The position numbers were made by a program, and so were the translations under genes. Below the pieces are notes generated by a model. That model was not told the DNA's origin, did not search any database, and was given only the letters and a program-made list of their open reading frames with translations. From assembly GCA_036504235.1 (NCBI GenBank), contig DASXVN010000064.1, forward strand, positions 1-17,092: a stretch of 17,092 bases of DNA. The letters run 5' to 3'. Position 1 is the stretch's first letter. Every line of letters begins with the position of its first letter. Origin of the DNA: Zipacnadum sp036504235. Lineage in GTDB: Bacteria > Armatimonadota > Zipacnadia > Zipacnadales > Zipacnadaceae. Shown piece by piece: positions 5,467 through 13,150 of this stretch.

Positions 5467-7929
5467 ATGCGCTACCTCACGACAGCAGGGGGACGAGGCG
5501 GCAGGCTCTTGCTGCTGGCCGCGGCGGCGCTCAGTCTGGCCCTGCCCGGCCGAGCGGCGACCGGCGTGACCCTCGCGCGCGACGGCAAAGCTCTCCTGCC
5601 GATCGTGGTCCCCCCGCAAGCGATTCCCGCCGAAAAGACCGCCGCCGAGCAACTCGCGACCTATCTCGGCAAGATCAGTGGCGCCACTTTCACCGTCCTC
5701 GAGGGTGGCCCGCTCAAGCCCGGCGCACCAGCCATTTATGTGGGCGCGACCGGTTTTGAGGTCGCGCAAGGTATTGACCCCAGCAAGCTCGCGCCCGAGG
5801 AATCCGTGGTGCGCACCGTGGGGGGGAGCCTGATTATCACTGGCGGGCGCCCGCGCGGCACGCTCTACGGGGTCTGCGACCTCTTGGAGAACGTCCTGGG
5901 CGTGCGCTGGTACACGCCTTGGGTCGAGAAGGTTCCCACGCGCCCGACGCTCATCCTCCCTGCTCTGGACCGCCGCTCCCAGCCGTATATGCGCTTCCGC
6001 AGCCACTATACCCATCTATTTATGGACAACGGCGGCCCCACGACGCCCGACCCGCGCTGGAAATGGTTCAACGTCCACAACCGCATCAACGAGGTGACTA
6101 CCTCCGGCCCGCTGGACGAGTCGGTCGGCGGCGGGGTAGCGTATGGCCCGCGCATCCAGGGCGGGCATGGCTTCGCGCCATATCTGCCGGCGGACAAGTA
6201 CTTTGCCGACCACCCCGAATACTTCTCGATGCGCGCTGGCAAGCGGGTCCCCTCTAACGGCTTGGACGGCAACCACGCCTGCCTCAGCAACCCCGACGTG
6301 CTGCGCCTGATCACCGAGGGCGTCCGCGAGGACATGCGGGCCAACCCCCAGGCGTACTGCTTCACGGTGGCGGTCAATGATGGCGGTTCCAGTACGATCT
6401 GCGACTGCGAGCCGTGCCGGGCGATCGCGCGCAAGTACGGGGCCACGGAGGAGCGCTACACCGACGCCGGACTGGTGATCTGGTTCGTGAACCAGGTGGC
6501 GGACGCGATCAAGGACGAGTTCCCCGACAAGTTCATCCGCACCCTGGCCTACGGCCCCGCCTCCCAGCCGCCGGTGGGGATTGAGGCGCGAGACAACGTG
6601 ATCGTGCAAATCTGTGCCGGACCCCGCAGCGAAGCCGTGTATCTGCCGCGCGGCGCGCAGTCCTACGAACTGAAGCCGGTGGCGGGCTGGACCCCCTTCT
6701 GCAAGCATATCTGGCTGTGGGACTACGCGCTGCCCTGCTACACTACCCCGGGCTTCATCCGCCCACTGATCTGGAAGATGGACCAGCAGATGAAGTACTT
6801 CAAGTCTCTGGGCCGGGTGGAGGGGATGTTCCAGGAGAACGAACTGCTCTCGGCCGAGGACACCATGTTCGCGCAGTTCTATGAGATGAACATGTGGATC
6901 TTCACGCGCTTGTGCCAGGATCCGAGCCAGGACGTGGAGGCGCTGGCCACCGACTTCATGGACGGCTTCTACGGCCCGGCAGGCAAGCCGCTGCGCCAGT
7001 ACCTCGCCCTGACCAAGGCGCGGCTGCCGCTATTCCCCTATCGCTTCTGGGATTACGCGACGATGAGGCAGGCCCAGGGCCTGTTCGACCAGGCCCTGGC
7101 GGCGGTCAAGAGCAAGCCCGAGTATCTGGACCGGGTCAAGGCCTCGCGGATGCAACTGGACCTGGCGGCGCTGGCCTGGCGCAGCCAAATCATCGCCGAC
7201 TACCTCCGCCAGGGCGGCAAGGCGGAGAACTACCCCTTCCGGATTGCTGTGCTGAAGGCGCGGCTCCTGACGAGCTTGGATACGAACCCGGACCCGCTGA
7301 TCAACTCCATCACCTCCCGGTACTGGGTCAAGGGGCATCCGGGCCGGGAGCCGATCAAGGAGATTATCCGAACTTACATTGGCGAGGTCAGCGCCGGGGT
7401 CGAGTACACGCCCCTGCCGGCGGAACTGCGGGGGCTGCCTCCCGCGCGCGTGATAGACCTGGCGGCGCCGGCGATGGCCACCGGGTACGCGCCGCTGCTG
7501 GTGGCGGACCCGGAGGCGACGCTGGGGCTGGCGATGCCGCGCACGGAGAGCGGGGAGCTGCCGATGAACATCAGCTACTGGAGCGGCGTGCCGGGGCGCT
7601 CCAACGAGGGAGGCGTGACGATCAACGCCGCCGATGTGAAGGGCCCGGGCTATCACCTGTACACGGGGCCGACCTTCCCGCTGAACGAGTGGACTTTCCT
7701 GTACATGACCGCCTCCTGGGGGGTCCAGCGGCACCTGTACAGCCTCTATGATCCGGCGCATCCGGACCGCAAGTGGACCGCCTACGCCTCGCTGAAGTTC
7801 ACGGGGCCGGCGCTGCCCTATGGTAAGCCGGAGGACAAACCGGGACTGTTCATCGACCGGGTAATCCTGGTGCAGGAGCCTGACGCGGCCCCGGCCACGA
7901 CCGCTACGACAGGGGGAGGACCGCGCTAG
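5467..7929 (+). CDS. Secreted DUF4838 domain protein (putative carbohydrate-active)
   Basis: An 820-residue exported protein. The start is set at ATG 5467 because AAGGAG (5452-5457) lies nine bases upstream; the reading frame is open further 5' inside the aminotransferase gene but without a ribosome site. Residues 1-31 form a signal peptide (Arg-rich n-region, LLLLAAAALSLAL core, cleavage near GRAA). Residues about 32-160 resemble the N-terminal domain of GH67-like and GH20-like glycosidases (EKTAAEQLATYLGKISG, then GTLYGVCDLLENVLGVRWYTP). A DUF4838 domain follows (about 190-560) with GGHGFAPYLPADKYFADHPEYF and the CDCEPC motif at 312-317. The C-terminal part (about 640-810) looks like a beta-rich module. 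DUF4838 proteins are probable glycosidases of unknown substrate. It is the only clearly secreted enzyme in the window and may feed the sugar-type genes downstream; that link is inferred. Confidence 0.85.
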   Translation: MRYLTTAGGRGGRLLLLAAAALSLALPGRAATGVTLARDGKALLPIVVPPQAIPAEKTAAEQLATYLGKISGATFTVLEGGPLKPGAPAIYVGATGFEVAQGIDPSKLAPEESVVRTVGGSLIITGGRPRGTLYGVCDLLENVLGVRWYTPWVEKVPTRPTLILPALDRRSQPYMRFRSHYTHLFMDNGGPTTPDPRWKWFNVHNRINEVTTSGPLDESVGGGVAYGPRIQGGHGFAPYLPADKYFADHPEYFSMRAGKRVPSNGLDGNHACLSNPDVLRLITEGVREDMRANPQAYCFTVAVNDGGSSTICDCEPCRAIARKYGATEERYTDAGLVIWFVNQVADAIKDEFPDKFIRTLAYGPASQPPVGIEARDNVIVQICAGPRSEAVYLPRGAQSYELKPVAGWTPFCKHIWLWDYALPCYTTPGFIRPLIWKMDQQMKYFKSLGRVEGMFQENELLSAEDTMFAQFYEMNMWIFTRLCQDPSQDVEALATDFMDGFYGPAGKPLRQYLALTKARLPLFPYRFWDYATMRQAQGLFDQALAAVKSKPEYLDRVKASRMQLDLAALAWRSQIIADYLRQGGKAENYPFRIAVLKARLLTSLDTNPDPLINSITSRYWVKGHPGREPIKEIIRTYIGEVSAGVEYTPLPAELRGLPPARVIDLAAPAMATGYAPLLVADPEATLGLAMPRTESGELPMNISYWSGVPGRSNEGGVTINAADVKGPGYHLYTGPTFPLNEWTFLYMTASWGVQRHLYSLYDPAHPDRKWTAYASLKFTGPALPYGKPEDKPGLFIDRVILVQEPDAAPATTATTGGGPR

Positions 7930-7934
7930 CGCGG
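7921..7934. repeat. 14-bp perfect palindrome over a stop codon
   Basis: CCGCGCTAGCGCGG is identical to its own reverse complement and contains the TAG stop of the DUF4838 gene at its centre. It lies eight to twenty-one bases before the lnt start codon. It could cruciform or be a protein-binding dyad, but a chance palindrome in GC-rich sequence is also possible. Confidence 0.5.
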
Positions 7935-7941
7935 CAGGGAC

Positions 7942-9519
7942 ATGGGCGGAAGAGTGCGCGGGCTGCTGGTGCCGACTTTGCTGAGCCTGGTTTCTGCCGG
8001 GCTGCTGCTGCTGTGCTTCCCGCCCTACGAGCGGGCCTGGCTGGCCTGGGTGGGCCTGGCCCCGCTGCTGGTAGCCTTGGGGCAGGTGCGGCGGCCCGGG
8101 CAGGGGGCCTGGTGTGGGCTGGTCTTCGGCGTGGTCTTTTTTACCGGGATCAACCGGTACCTGATGACGTACGGGTTCCTGCCGGCGGTACTGGTGGGGC
8201 TGCTGGAAGCTGCGCCGGCGGTGCTGTTCGGGGCGGTCGCGGTGTACCTGTGCCGCGAGCGCGGCTCCTGGGAGCGGGCGCTGGGCCTGGCTGGCGCCTG
8301 GACGCTGGCGGAGGCGCTGCGCGCTAACCTGTGGGGATTGTCGCTGACTTTCGGCCAGTTGGGCTATACGCAGCATGCGAATTTGCCCCTGCTGCAGACG
8401 GCGTCGGTGGCCGGAGTGCTGGGGATTAGTTTCCTGCTGGCGTTGGTGAATGCCTCGCTGGCGGGGCTGCTGACTCCGGCCGGGGGCTGTGGGCGGAGGG
8501 TGCGCCGCGCCTTCTCGGTGCTGGTGTCGGTGGCCGTCGTGGTCGGCGTGGGCCTGGCCGGGCAGCACGAGTTGGCGCAGCCACCCGCGGCCGGGCCGAG
8601 CCTTTCGGTGGGCGTGGCGCAGCCCAATGTGCCCCTGCACACGCCGGTAACCGCCGAGGACACGCTACTGTGCCGGAACGATTACCCGCAGGCCACCGAT
8701 GAACTGATGCAGGCGTGCGGCGGTGTGGGGTCCGGCGATCCGCGGCTCCCGCAGCTCGTGGTCTGGCCGGAGACCGCCTTCCCTGTGGCCCTGAACTGCG
8801 CCCCCGATTTCGACCTGGCGGCGCGGGCCACGGCGATGCGCGACCAAGTGTGGCTGCTGATGGGAGCGCTGAACCAGACCGAGGCGAGCCAGGTGTTCAA
8901 CAACGCGTGGCTCTTTGATGACCAGGGGCAACTGCGCGGCACCTACAGCAAGATGGACTTGGTGATGTTCGGCGAGTACGTCCCCTACCGCGATAAGCTG
9001 CCTTTCCTGAAGAAATACCCGCTCCGGGACTTCGACTTCTCGCGGGGGACCGACCGCAACCTGCTGACCTTCGGCAACTACCACCTGGGGAGCCTGATCT
9101 GTTTTGAGGCGATCTTCCCCGAGCCGGCGCGGGAGCTGACCCGGCGGGGCGCGGAGTTTCTGGTCTTCCTGACCAGCGACGCCTGGGCGGAGCACAGCAT
9201 GGAAGTGCTGCTGCACTCGGATACCGCGCCGCTGCGGGCCGTGGAGAACGGCCGCTGGGTGGTGCGAGCGGCGGCCACCGGGCGGTCGGCGATCATCTCG
9301 CCGCACGGGGAGTTGGTGGCGACCGTGGAGCCGTGGCAGGCGGGCAACATCCAGGCGCTGATCACGCCTCGACGGGATTTGACCTTCTACACCCAGCACG
9401 GGGACGCACCGCTGCTGGTGCTGTGCGCCCTGCTGATGCTGCCGCCCTGGCTCGCCGGCCGGCGGCGCTGGCGACGGCGACGACGGGAAATAGTGCTGGG
9501 CCCCGAGGACTGGAAATGA
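7942..9519 (+). CDS. lnt: Apolipoprotein N-acyltransferase
   Basis: Lnt attaches the third acyl chain to the N-terminal Cys of lipoproteins in the inner membrane, the last step of lipoprotein maturation before sorting to the outer membrane. The 525-residue protein is of usual size. It has about seven N-terminal membrane segments including the conserved GYTQHANLPLLQTASVAG region, then a periplasmic nitrilase-like domain and a final membrane segment near 480-500. The nitrilase catalytic triad is visible: Glu277 in VVWPETAFP, Lys337 in TYSKMDLVMFGEYVP, and Cys387 in LICFEAIFP; Glu345 and Glu389 match further conserved acidic residues. E. coli has Tyr where this protein has Phe388. A weak CAGGGAC ribosome site precedes the ATG. 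The C-terminus is strongly basic (RRRWRRRRR). The last four bases overlap the next gene. A diderm cell envelope is implied. Confidence 0.95.
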   Translation: MGGRVRGLLVPTLLSLVSAGLLLLCFPPYERAWLAWVGLAPLLVALGQVRRPGQGAWCGLVFGVVFFTGINRYLMTYGFLPAVLVGLLEAAPAVLFGAVAVYLCRERGSWERALGLAGAWTLAEALRANLWGLSLTFGQLGYTQHANLPLLQTASVAGVLGISFLLALVNASLAGLLTPAGGCGRRVRRAFSVLVSVAVVVGVGLAGQHELAQPPAAGPSLSVGVAQPNVPLHTPVTAEDTLLCRNDYPQATDELMQACGGVGSGDPRLPQLVVWPETAFPVALNCAPDFDLAARATAMRDQVWLLMGALNQTEASQVFNNAWLFDDQGQLRGTYSKMDLVMFGEYVPYRDKLPFLKKYPLRDFDFSRGTDRNLLTFGNYHLGSLICFEAIFPEPARELTRRGAEFLVFLTSDAWAEHSMEVLLHSDTAPLRAVENGRWVVRAAATGRSAIISPHGELVATVEPWQAGNIQALITPRRDLTFYTQHGDAPLLVLCALLMLPPWLAGRRRWRRRRREIVLGPEDWK

Positions 9520-9854
9520 ACCAAGTGGAGTTGCTGACGGCGCTGCTGGACAGTCTGGACTCCCCGTATGTCTTTGCGGATACGGATCACGTGATCCGTT
9601 ATATGAACCGCCGCGCGGTGGAGCACTACGCCGCGCGGGGCGGCGCGGACCTGGTGGGGCAGTCCCTGTTCGCCTGCCACAACGAGCAGTCGGCGGCGGT
9701 GATGCGCGAGGTCCTGGCCGCGCTGGCGGCCGGGGAAGAGGAGCGGATGATCACCGACGGCGAGCGCTTCCGCGCCTACATGCGCGCCGTGCGCGGCCCG
9801 CGGGGCGAGTTGCTCGGTTACTTCGAGCGCTACGAGCCCCCCCGCGGTGCTTGA
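9516..9854 (+). CDS. Small single-domain PAS protein
   Basis: A 112-residue cytoplasmic protein that is almost entirely one PAS fold. The start ATG overlaps the lnt stop as ATGA, indicating translational coupling. Residues 17-35 (SPYVFADTDHVIRYMNRRA) are the typical opening strands and turn of PAS domains. LVGQSLFACHNEQSAAVMREVL matches the Fx helix region seen in PAS domains of the DUF438/hemerythrin-linked type, and the last part (FRAYMRAVRGPRGELLGYFERYE) supplies the closing beta strands. No kinase, GGDEF, HTH or other output domain is attached, so it is either a sensor that works by partner binding or a remnant. His and Cys in FACHNE could bind a cofactor, but that is speculation. Why it sits behind lnt is unclear. 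Confidence 0.8.
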   Translation: MNQVELLTALLDSLDSPYVFADTDHVIRYMNRRAVEHYAARGGADLVGQSLFACHNEQSAAVMREVLAALAAGEEERMITDGERFRAYMRAVRGPRGELLGYFERYEPPRGA

Positions 9855-9993
9855 GCCCGCCTCGGCCGAAGAAACCTCCTGGACCGCTCACCCCCAGGAA
9901 GGACTGCAACGTCTCTCCCGCGAAGCATCCTCCGGCCCCGACGCGCATATCTCGGGTCTTGCCTACCAACGAATCAAAGAGTGAGGTCTTGCG

Positions 9994-11148
9994 ATGACTC
10001 CCGATTTCAGCAATCTAGACACCTGGGTACTGGCCGGTCAGTCCAACATGGAAGGCGTGGGCCAGGTTAGCGAATCCCTGCCGCCCGACGAGAAAGTCTG
10101 GGCTTTCTCGAGCGCCGGCGAGTGGGAGGTGGCGCAGGACCCCTTGCACCGCCTCTGGGAGAGCTACACGCTGTGCCACAACGACCTGATCCGGCCCAAT
10201 CTGCTCCCTGAAGAAGCGGGGATGTCGGACGAGGACCTGGCCCAGAGATTCTACCGGGAGGAGAACGCCGCCGGGCTGGGCGTGTCTTTCGGGCAGGCGA
10301 TGGCGGCGGCGCTGGGTCAGCCGATTGGCCTGATTCCCGCGGCGCACGGCGGCACCACCCTGAACCAGTGGAGCCACGAGAAGAAGGACCAGGGCGGTCG
10401 CAGCCTCTACGGAGCGATGCTGGACCGGATCAACCGGGCCGGCGGCAAGCTGCAGGGCATCCTCTGGTACCAGGGCTGCTCGGACGCGGATGCGGTCTGC
10501 GCGCCCACTTACGTGGAGCGGATGAGCGCCTGGATCGAGGCGGCGCGCCGGGATACCGGGATCGCCGACCTGCCGCTGTTCGTGGTGCAGATCGGCAACC
10601 TGATCACCTCCGACAATACCAACGTGGCCTGGTGGAATATGGTGCGCGAGGCCCTGGCGCAACTGCCGGAGCACGTGGCCCACTGCGGGGCGACGACCGC
10701 GATTGACCTGGATATGACCGACGGCATCCACATCGGGACGCCGGGGCTGCACCGGCTGGGGCAGCGGATGGCCCGGATGGCCCTGCGCCACGCGGTGCAT
10801 CCGGACGAGCCGACCGGCCCGCGCCTGGAGAGCCTGGAGGTCTGCCCGGCGCATTCGGGCCTGGTCTCGGTGCGGGTGCGCTGCAGCGGCGTCACCGGCG
10901 GCTGGCTGCCCGAGTACCACATCGGCGGGTTCGAGGTGCGCACGCCCGACAACCAACCGCATAAGCAGGCGATGGTGATCAACGCCAACCGGGACCCCGA
11001 GGACCCGGCGGCGATTCGGGTGCTGTTGACCCTGCCGCCCGACGATCAGGCTTGTCTGACGTACGGGCAGGGCTACAACCCCTACTGCAACGCGGTGGAC
11101 GAGGCGGACATGCCGCTGCTGGCCTTTGGGCCGCGCAAGCTGGCGTAG
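9994..11148 (+). CDS. Sialate O-acetylesterase-type SGNH/GDSL esterase (SASA domain)
   Basis: A 384-residue carbohydrate esterase of the SASA (PF03629-like) type, which removes acetyl groups from sugars. The nucleophile block is WVLAGQSNMEG with Ser17. The Gly of HGGTTLNQW is in the oxyanion region, WYQGCSDAD is the third block, and DGIHIGTPGLHRLGQRMA carries the Asp243/His246 pair. The family normally has WYQGE at the third block; here a Cys replaces the Glu. The catalytic domain ends near residue 270; residues about 285-384 form an extra beta-rich domain of unknown role. No signal peptide is visible, so it is probably cytoplasmic. GTGAGG (9981-9986) lies seven bases before the ATG. The 139-base gap before it contains a TCCTGG/CCAGGA dyad (9877-9899) without a T-run. 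The substrate may be an acetylated sugar or oligosaccharide; unproven. Confidence 0.87.
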   Translation: MTPDFSNLDTWVLAGQSNMEGVGQVSESLPPDEKVWAFSSAGEWEVAQDPLHRLWESYTLCHNDLIRPNLLPEEAGMSDEDLAQRFYREENAAGLGVSFGQAMAAALGQPIGLIPAAHGGTTLNQWSHEKKDQGGRSLYGAMLDRINRAGGKLQGILWYQGCSDADAVCAPTYVERMSAWIEAARRDTGIADLPLFVVQIGNLITSDNTNVAWWNMVREALAQLPEHVAHCGATTAIDLDMTDGIHIGTPGLHRLGQRMARMALRHAVHPDEPTGPRLESLEVCPAHSGLVSVRVRCSGVTGGWLPEYHIGGFEVRTPDNQPHKQAMVINANRDPEDPAAIRVLLTLPPDDQACLTYGQGYNPYCNAVDEADMPLLAFGPRKLA

Positions 11149-11182
11149 CCTCTGTGAGAAGACGACAGATGAGGAGACAACT

Positions 11183-12196
11183 ATGGCTAAGGAACGATGT
11201 ATAGTGGTCGGAGCCGGCGGGATTTCCAACGCCTGGTTTCCGCCCCTGAAAGCCGAGAAAGTCAACGTTCAGGCGGTTGTGGACCTGAACCTGGACAACG
11301 CTCAGGGTAAGATCGCCCAATATGAGCTGGCGGCGGAGGCCTCCCGCGATCTGGCCGGGATGCTGGCCAAGTACCAGCCGGATTTCGTGGTGGACCTGAC
11401 GGTGCCCGAGGCGCACAGCAAGGTCACCTGCCAGGCGCTACGGGCCGGTTGCCACGTGATCGGCGAGAAGCCGATGGCGGCGAGCATGGCCGAGGCGCGC
11501 AAGATGGTCAAGGTGTCGGAAGAAACCGGCCGGATGTACATGGTGAGCCAGTCGCGGCGCTGGGACGCCCAGCACGACCGGGTCCGGCGGATGCGGGAGA
11601 GCGGCAAGTTCGGCGATCTGACCACCTTCAACTGTGATTTCTACATCGGCGCGCACTTCGGCGGGTTCCGGGACGAGATGGACAGCCCGCTGATTCTGGA
11701 CATGTCCATCCACCACTTCGACCTGGCTCGCTACCTGACCGGTACCGACCCGGTGGCCGTCTACGCGCTGGAGTTCAACCCGAAAGGCTCCTGGTACAAG
11801 GGTGATGTAGCCGCCAGTTGCATCTTCGAGATGACCGACGGCGTGGTCTTCACCTACCGGGGGTCATGGTGCGCCGAGGGCTTCCCCACGAGCTGGAATG
11901 GGGACTGGCGGCTGATCGGCACGCGGGGGACCCTGCTCTACGAGCACGATCAGGACCCCGCGGGGCAGGTCGTAACCGGCCGCGAGGGCTTCACGCGCCA
12001 GATCAAGGACGTCAAGGCGCCCGTGGCGACCGTCAAATACACGCAGATGCACGGGGGGCTGCGCGAGATGCTGGCCTTCCTGCGGACGGGCAAGATGCCC
12101 CAGACCGAGTGCCACGACAACCTCAAGTCGCTGGCCATGGTCTTTGCGGCGATCGAGAGCAACAAAAAGGGCAAGCGGGTTCCGGTTAGCTGCTAG
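11183..12196 (+). CDS. Gfo/Idh/MocA-family NAD(P)-dependent oxidoreductase
   Basis: A 337-residue sugar dehydrogenase-type enzyme, typical family length. The start is the ATG at 11183, preceded by GAGGAG (11171-11176) at six bases; the frame is open further upstream but those codons lie in the preceding gene. Residues 5-35 are a Rossmann nucleotide-binding unit with VVGAGGIS (8-15). The catalytic EKP motif is Glu95-Lys96-Pro97 (HVIGEKPMA), and the substrate-pocket motif DMSIHHFD has Asp173, His177 and Asp180, matching the family DxGxHxxD pattern. The C-terminal alpha/beta domain (about 125-335) binds the sugar. Enzymes of this family oxidise hydroxyls of sugars, inositols or glycosides with NAD(P). 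It lies 34 bases after the SASA gene. A terminator-like hairpin follows at 12214-12238. Confidence 0.92.
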   Translation: MAKERCIVVGAGGISNAWFPPLKAEKVNVQAVVDLNLDNAQGKIAQYELAAEASRDLAGMLAKYQPDFVVDLTVPEAHSKVTCQALRAGCHVIGEKPMAASMAEARKMVKVSEETGRMYMVSQSRRWDAQHDRVRRMRESGKFGDLTTFNCDFYIGAHFGGFRDEMDSPLILDMSIHHFDLARYLTGTDPVAVYALEFNPKGSWYKGDVAASCIFEMTDGVVFTYRGSWCAEGFPTSWNGDWRLIGTRGTLLYEHDQDPAGQVVTGREGFTRQIKDVKAPVATVKYTQMHGGLREMLAFLRTGKMPQTECHDNLKSLAMVFAAIESNKKGKRVPVSC

Positions 12197-12213
12197 CCTG
12201 AAGAGCCAGTCCA

Positions 12214-12238
12214 CAGCCGCTTCGGCGCGCTGATTTTT
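12214..12238 (+). terminator. Intrinsic-terminator-like hairpin inside the sugar gene series
   Basis: CAGC (12214-12217) and CGC (12218-12220) pair with GCG (12225-12227) and GCTG (12229-12232), capped by a TTCG tetraloop with a single bulged C at 12228. It is followed by A and five T residues (12234-12238). Stem, loop and T-run fit an intrinsic terminator. It ends seven bases before the AAGGAG ribosome site of the next gene, so it should lower, rather than fully prevent, expression of the three genes downstream unless a separate promoter exists. I see no clear promoter after it. Confidence 0.7.
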
Positions 12239-12256
12239 CGGATCAAGGAGTCACCC

Positions 12257-13150
12257 ATGTACAACGAGGCAATCAAGATCGGAACGATGGTTAACGGTGG
12301 GCCGCAGGCCGCCGAATACATCCGGCAGATTCTGCCGTATGGCTTTGAGTCTTTCTCCATTAGCTTCTGGCAGAAGCTGGGCGACTACAACCTGGCCGTC
12401 ATGGCCGATGAGATCAAGGCGGCGCTGGGCGATAGCGGCGCGGTCATCAGCAGCGTGAGCTGCTTCGGCAATCCCTTGGGCGTCGAGGAAATCGACGAGG
12501 TCACCCGGCAGGGCTGGCGGACGCTGATTGACGCCGCGCACCTGTTCGGCTGCGACCTGGTCACCGGTTTCGCCGGTCGCGTGGTGGACGCGCCGATCAA
12601 TGAGTCCATGGCGCGCTACGCCGAGGTCTTCGGGCCGCTGGCCGCTTACGCGGCGGACAAGGGCGTGCGGCTGGCCTATGAGAACTGCGACATGGGCGGC
12701 GACTGGCAGCGCGGCAACTGGAACATCGCCCACAACCCCACCGCCTGGGAGATGATGTTCGACGCTATCCCCTCGGAGAACGTCGGGCTACAGTGGGAGC
12801 CGTGCCACCAGATGGTCAGCCTGATTGACCCGCTGCCGCAACTGGCCCAGTGGGTAAGCAAGGTCTTCTGCCTGCACGGCAAGGACGCCACCATTCGCTG
12901 GGACGTCATCCGCGAGCACGGCGTCCATGGCCCGCACACCTACGTCTACCACCGCACCCCGGGCTTCGGCGACACCAACTGGACCGACCTGATCACCATC
13001 CTGCGGCAGGGCGGCTTCACGGGCAGCATCGACATCGAGGGCTGGCACGATCCGGTCTACCGCGACGAGCTGGAAATGACGGGCCAGGTGCACGGCCTGA
13101 ACTACCTGAAATCCTGTCGCGGCGGTAGCTACGTGCCCAATCCGAGCTAA
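12257..13150 (+). CDS. Sugar phosphate isomerase/epimerase-type TIM barrel (AP-endonuclease-2 fold)
   Basis: A 297-residue xylose-isomerase-like TIM-barrel protein. The metal-binding set expected in this family is visible: Glu142 in RLAYENCDMGG, Glu181 and His184 in LQWEPCHQM, His207 in FCLHGKDA and Glu261 in SIDIEGWHD. Members interconvert keto- and aldo-sugars, epimerise keto-sugars or cleave oxidised glycosides using a divalent metal. AAGGAG (12245-12250) lies six bases before the ATG. Its TAA stop shares one base with the methyltransferase start (TAATG). Next to a Gfo/Idh/MocA oxidoreductase, it probably acts on the oxidised product of that enzyme; this pairing recurs in inositol catabolism and in C-glycoside deglycosidase systems. 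The exact substrate is unknown. Confidence 0.88.
   Translation: MYNEAIKIGTMVNGGPQAAEYIRQILPYGFESFSISFWQKLGDYNLAVMADEIKAALGDSGAVISSVSCFGNPLGVEEIDEVTRQGWRTLIDAAHLFGCDLVTGFAGRVVDAPINESMARYAEVFGPLAAYAADKGVRLAYENCDMGGDWQRGNWNIAHNPTAWEMMFDAIPSENVGLQWEPCHQMVSLIDPLPQLAQWVSKVFCLHGKDATIRWDVIREHGVHGPHTYVYHRTPGFGDTNWTDLITILRQGGFTGSIDIEGWHDPVYRDELEMTGQVHGLNYLKSCRGGSYVPNPS

Noticed and set aside
7030..8640. 536-residue open frame on the minus strand
   Set aside because: Antisense to the DUF4838 and lnt genes, both with clear motifs; composition is Arg/Gln/His-rich low-complexity typical of a GC-rich shadow frame.
9877..9899. TCCTGG/CCAGGA dyad after the PAS gene as terminator
   Set aside because: Only 6 bp, an 11-base loop and no T-run.
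10015..11265. 416-residue open frame on the minus strand
   Set aside because: Antisense to the SASA gene with no recognisable domain; shadow of codon bias.
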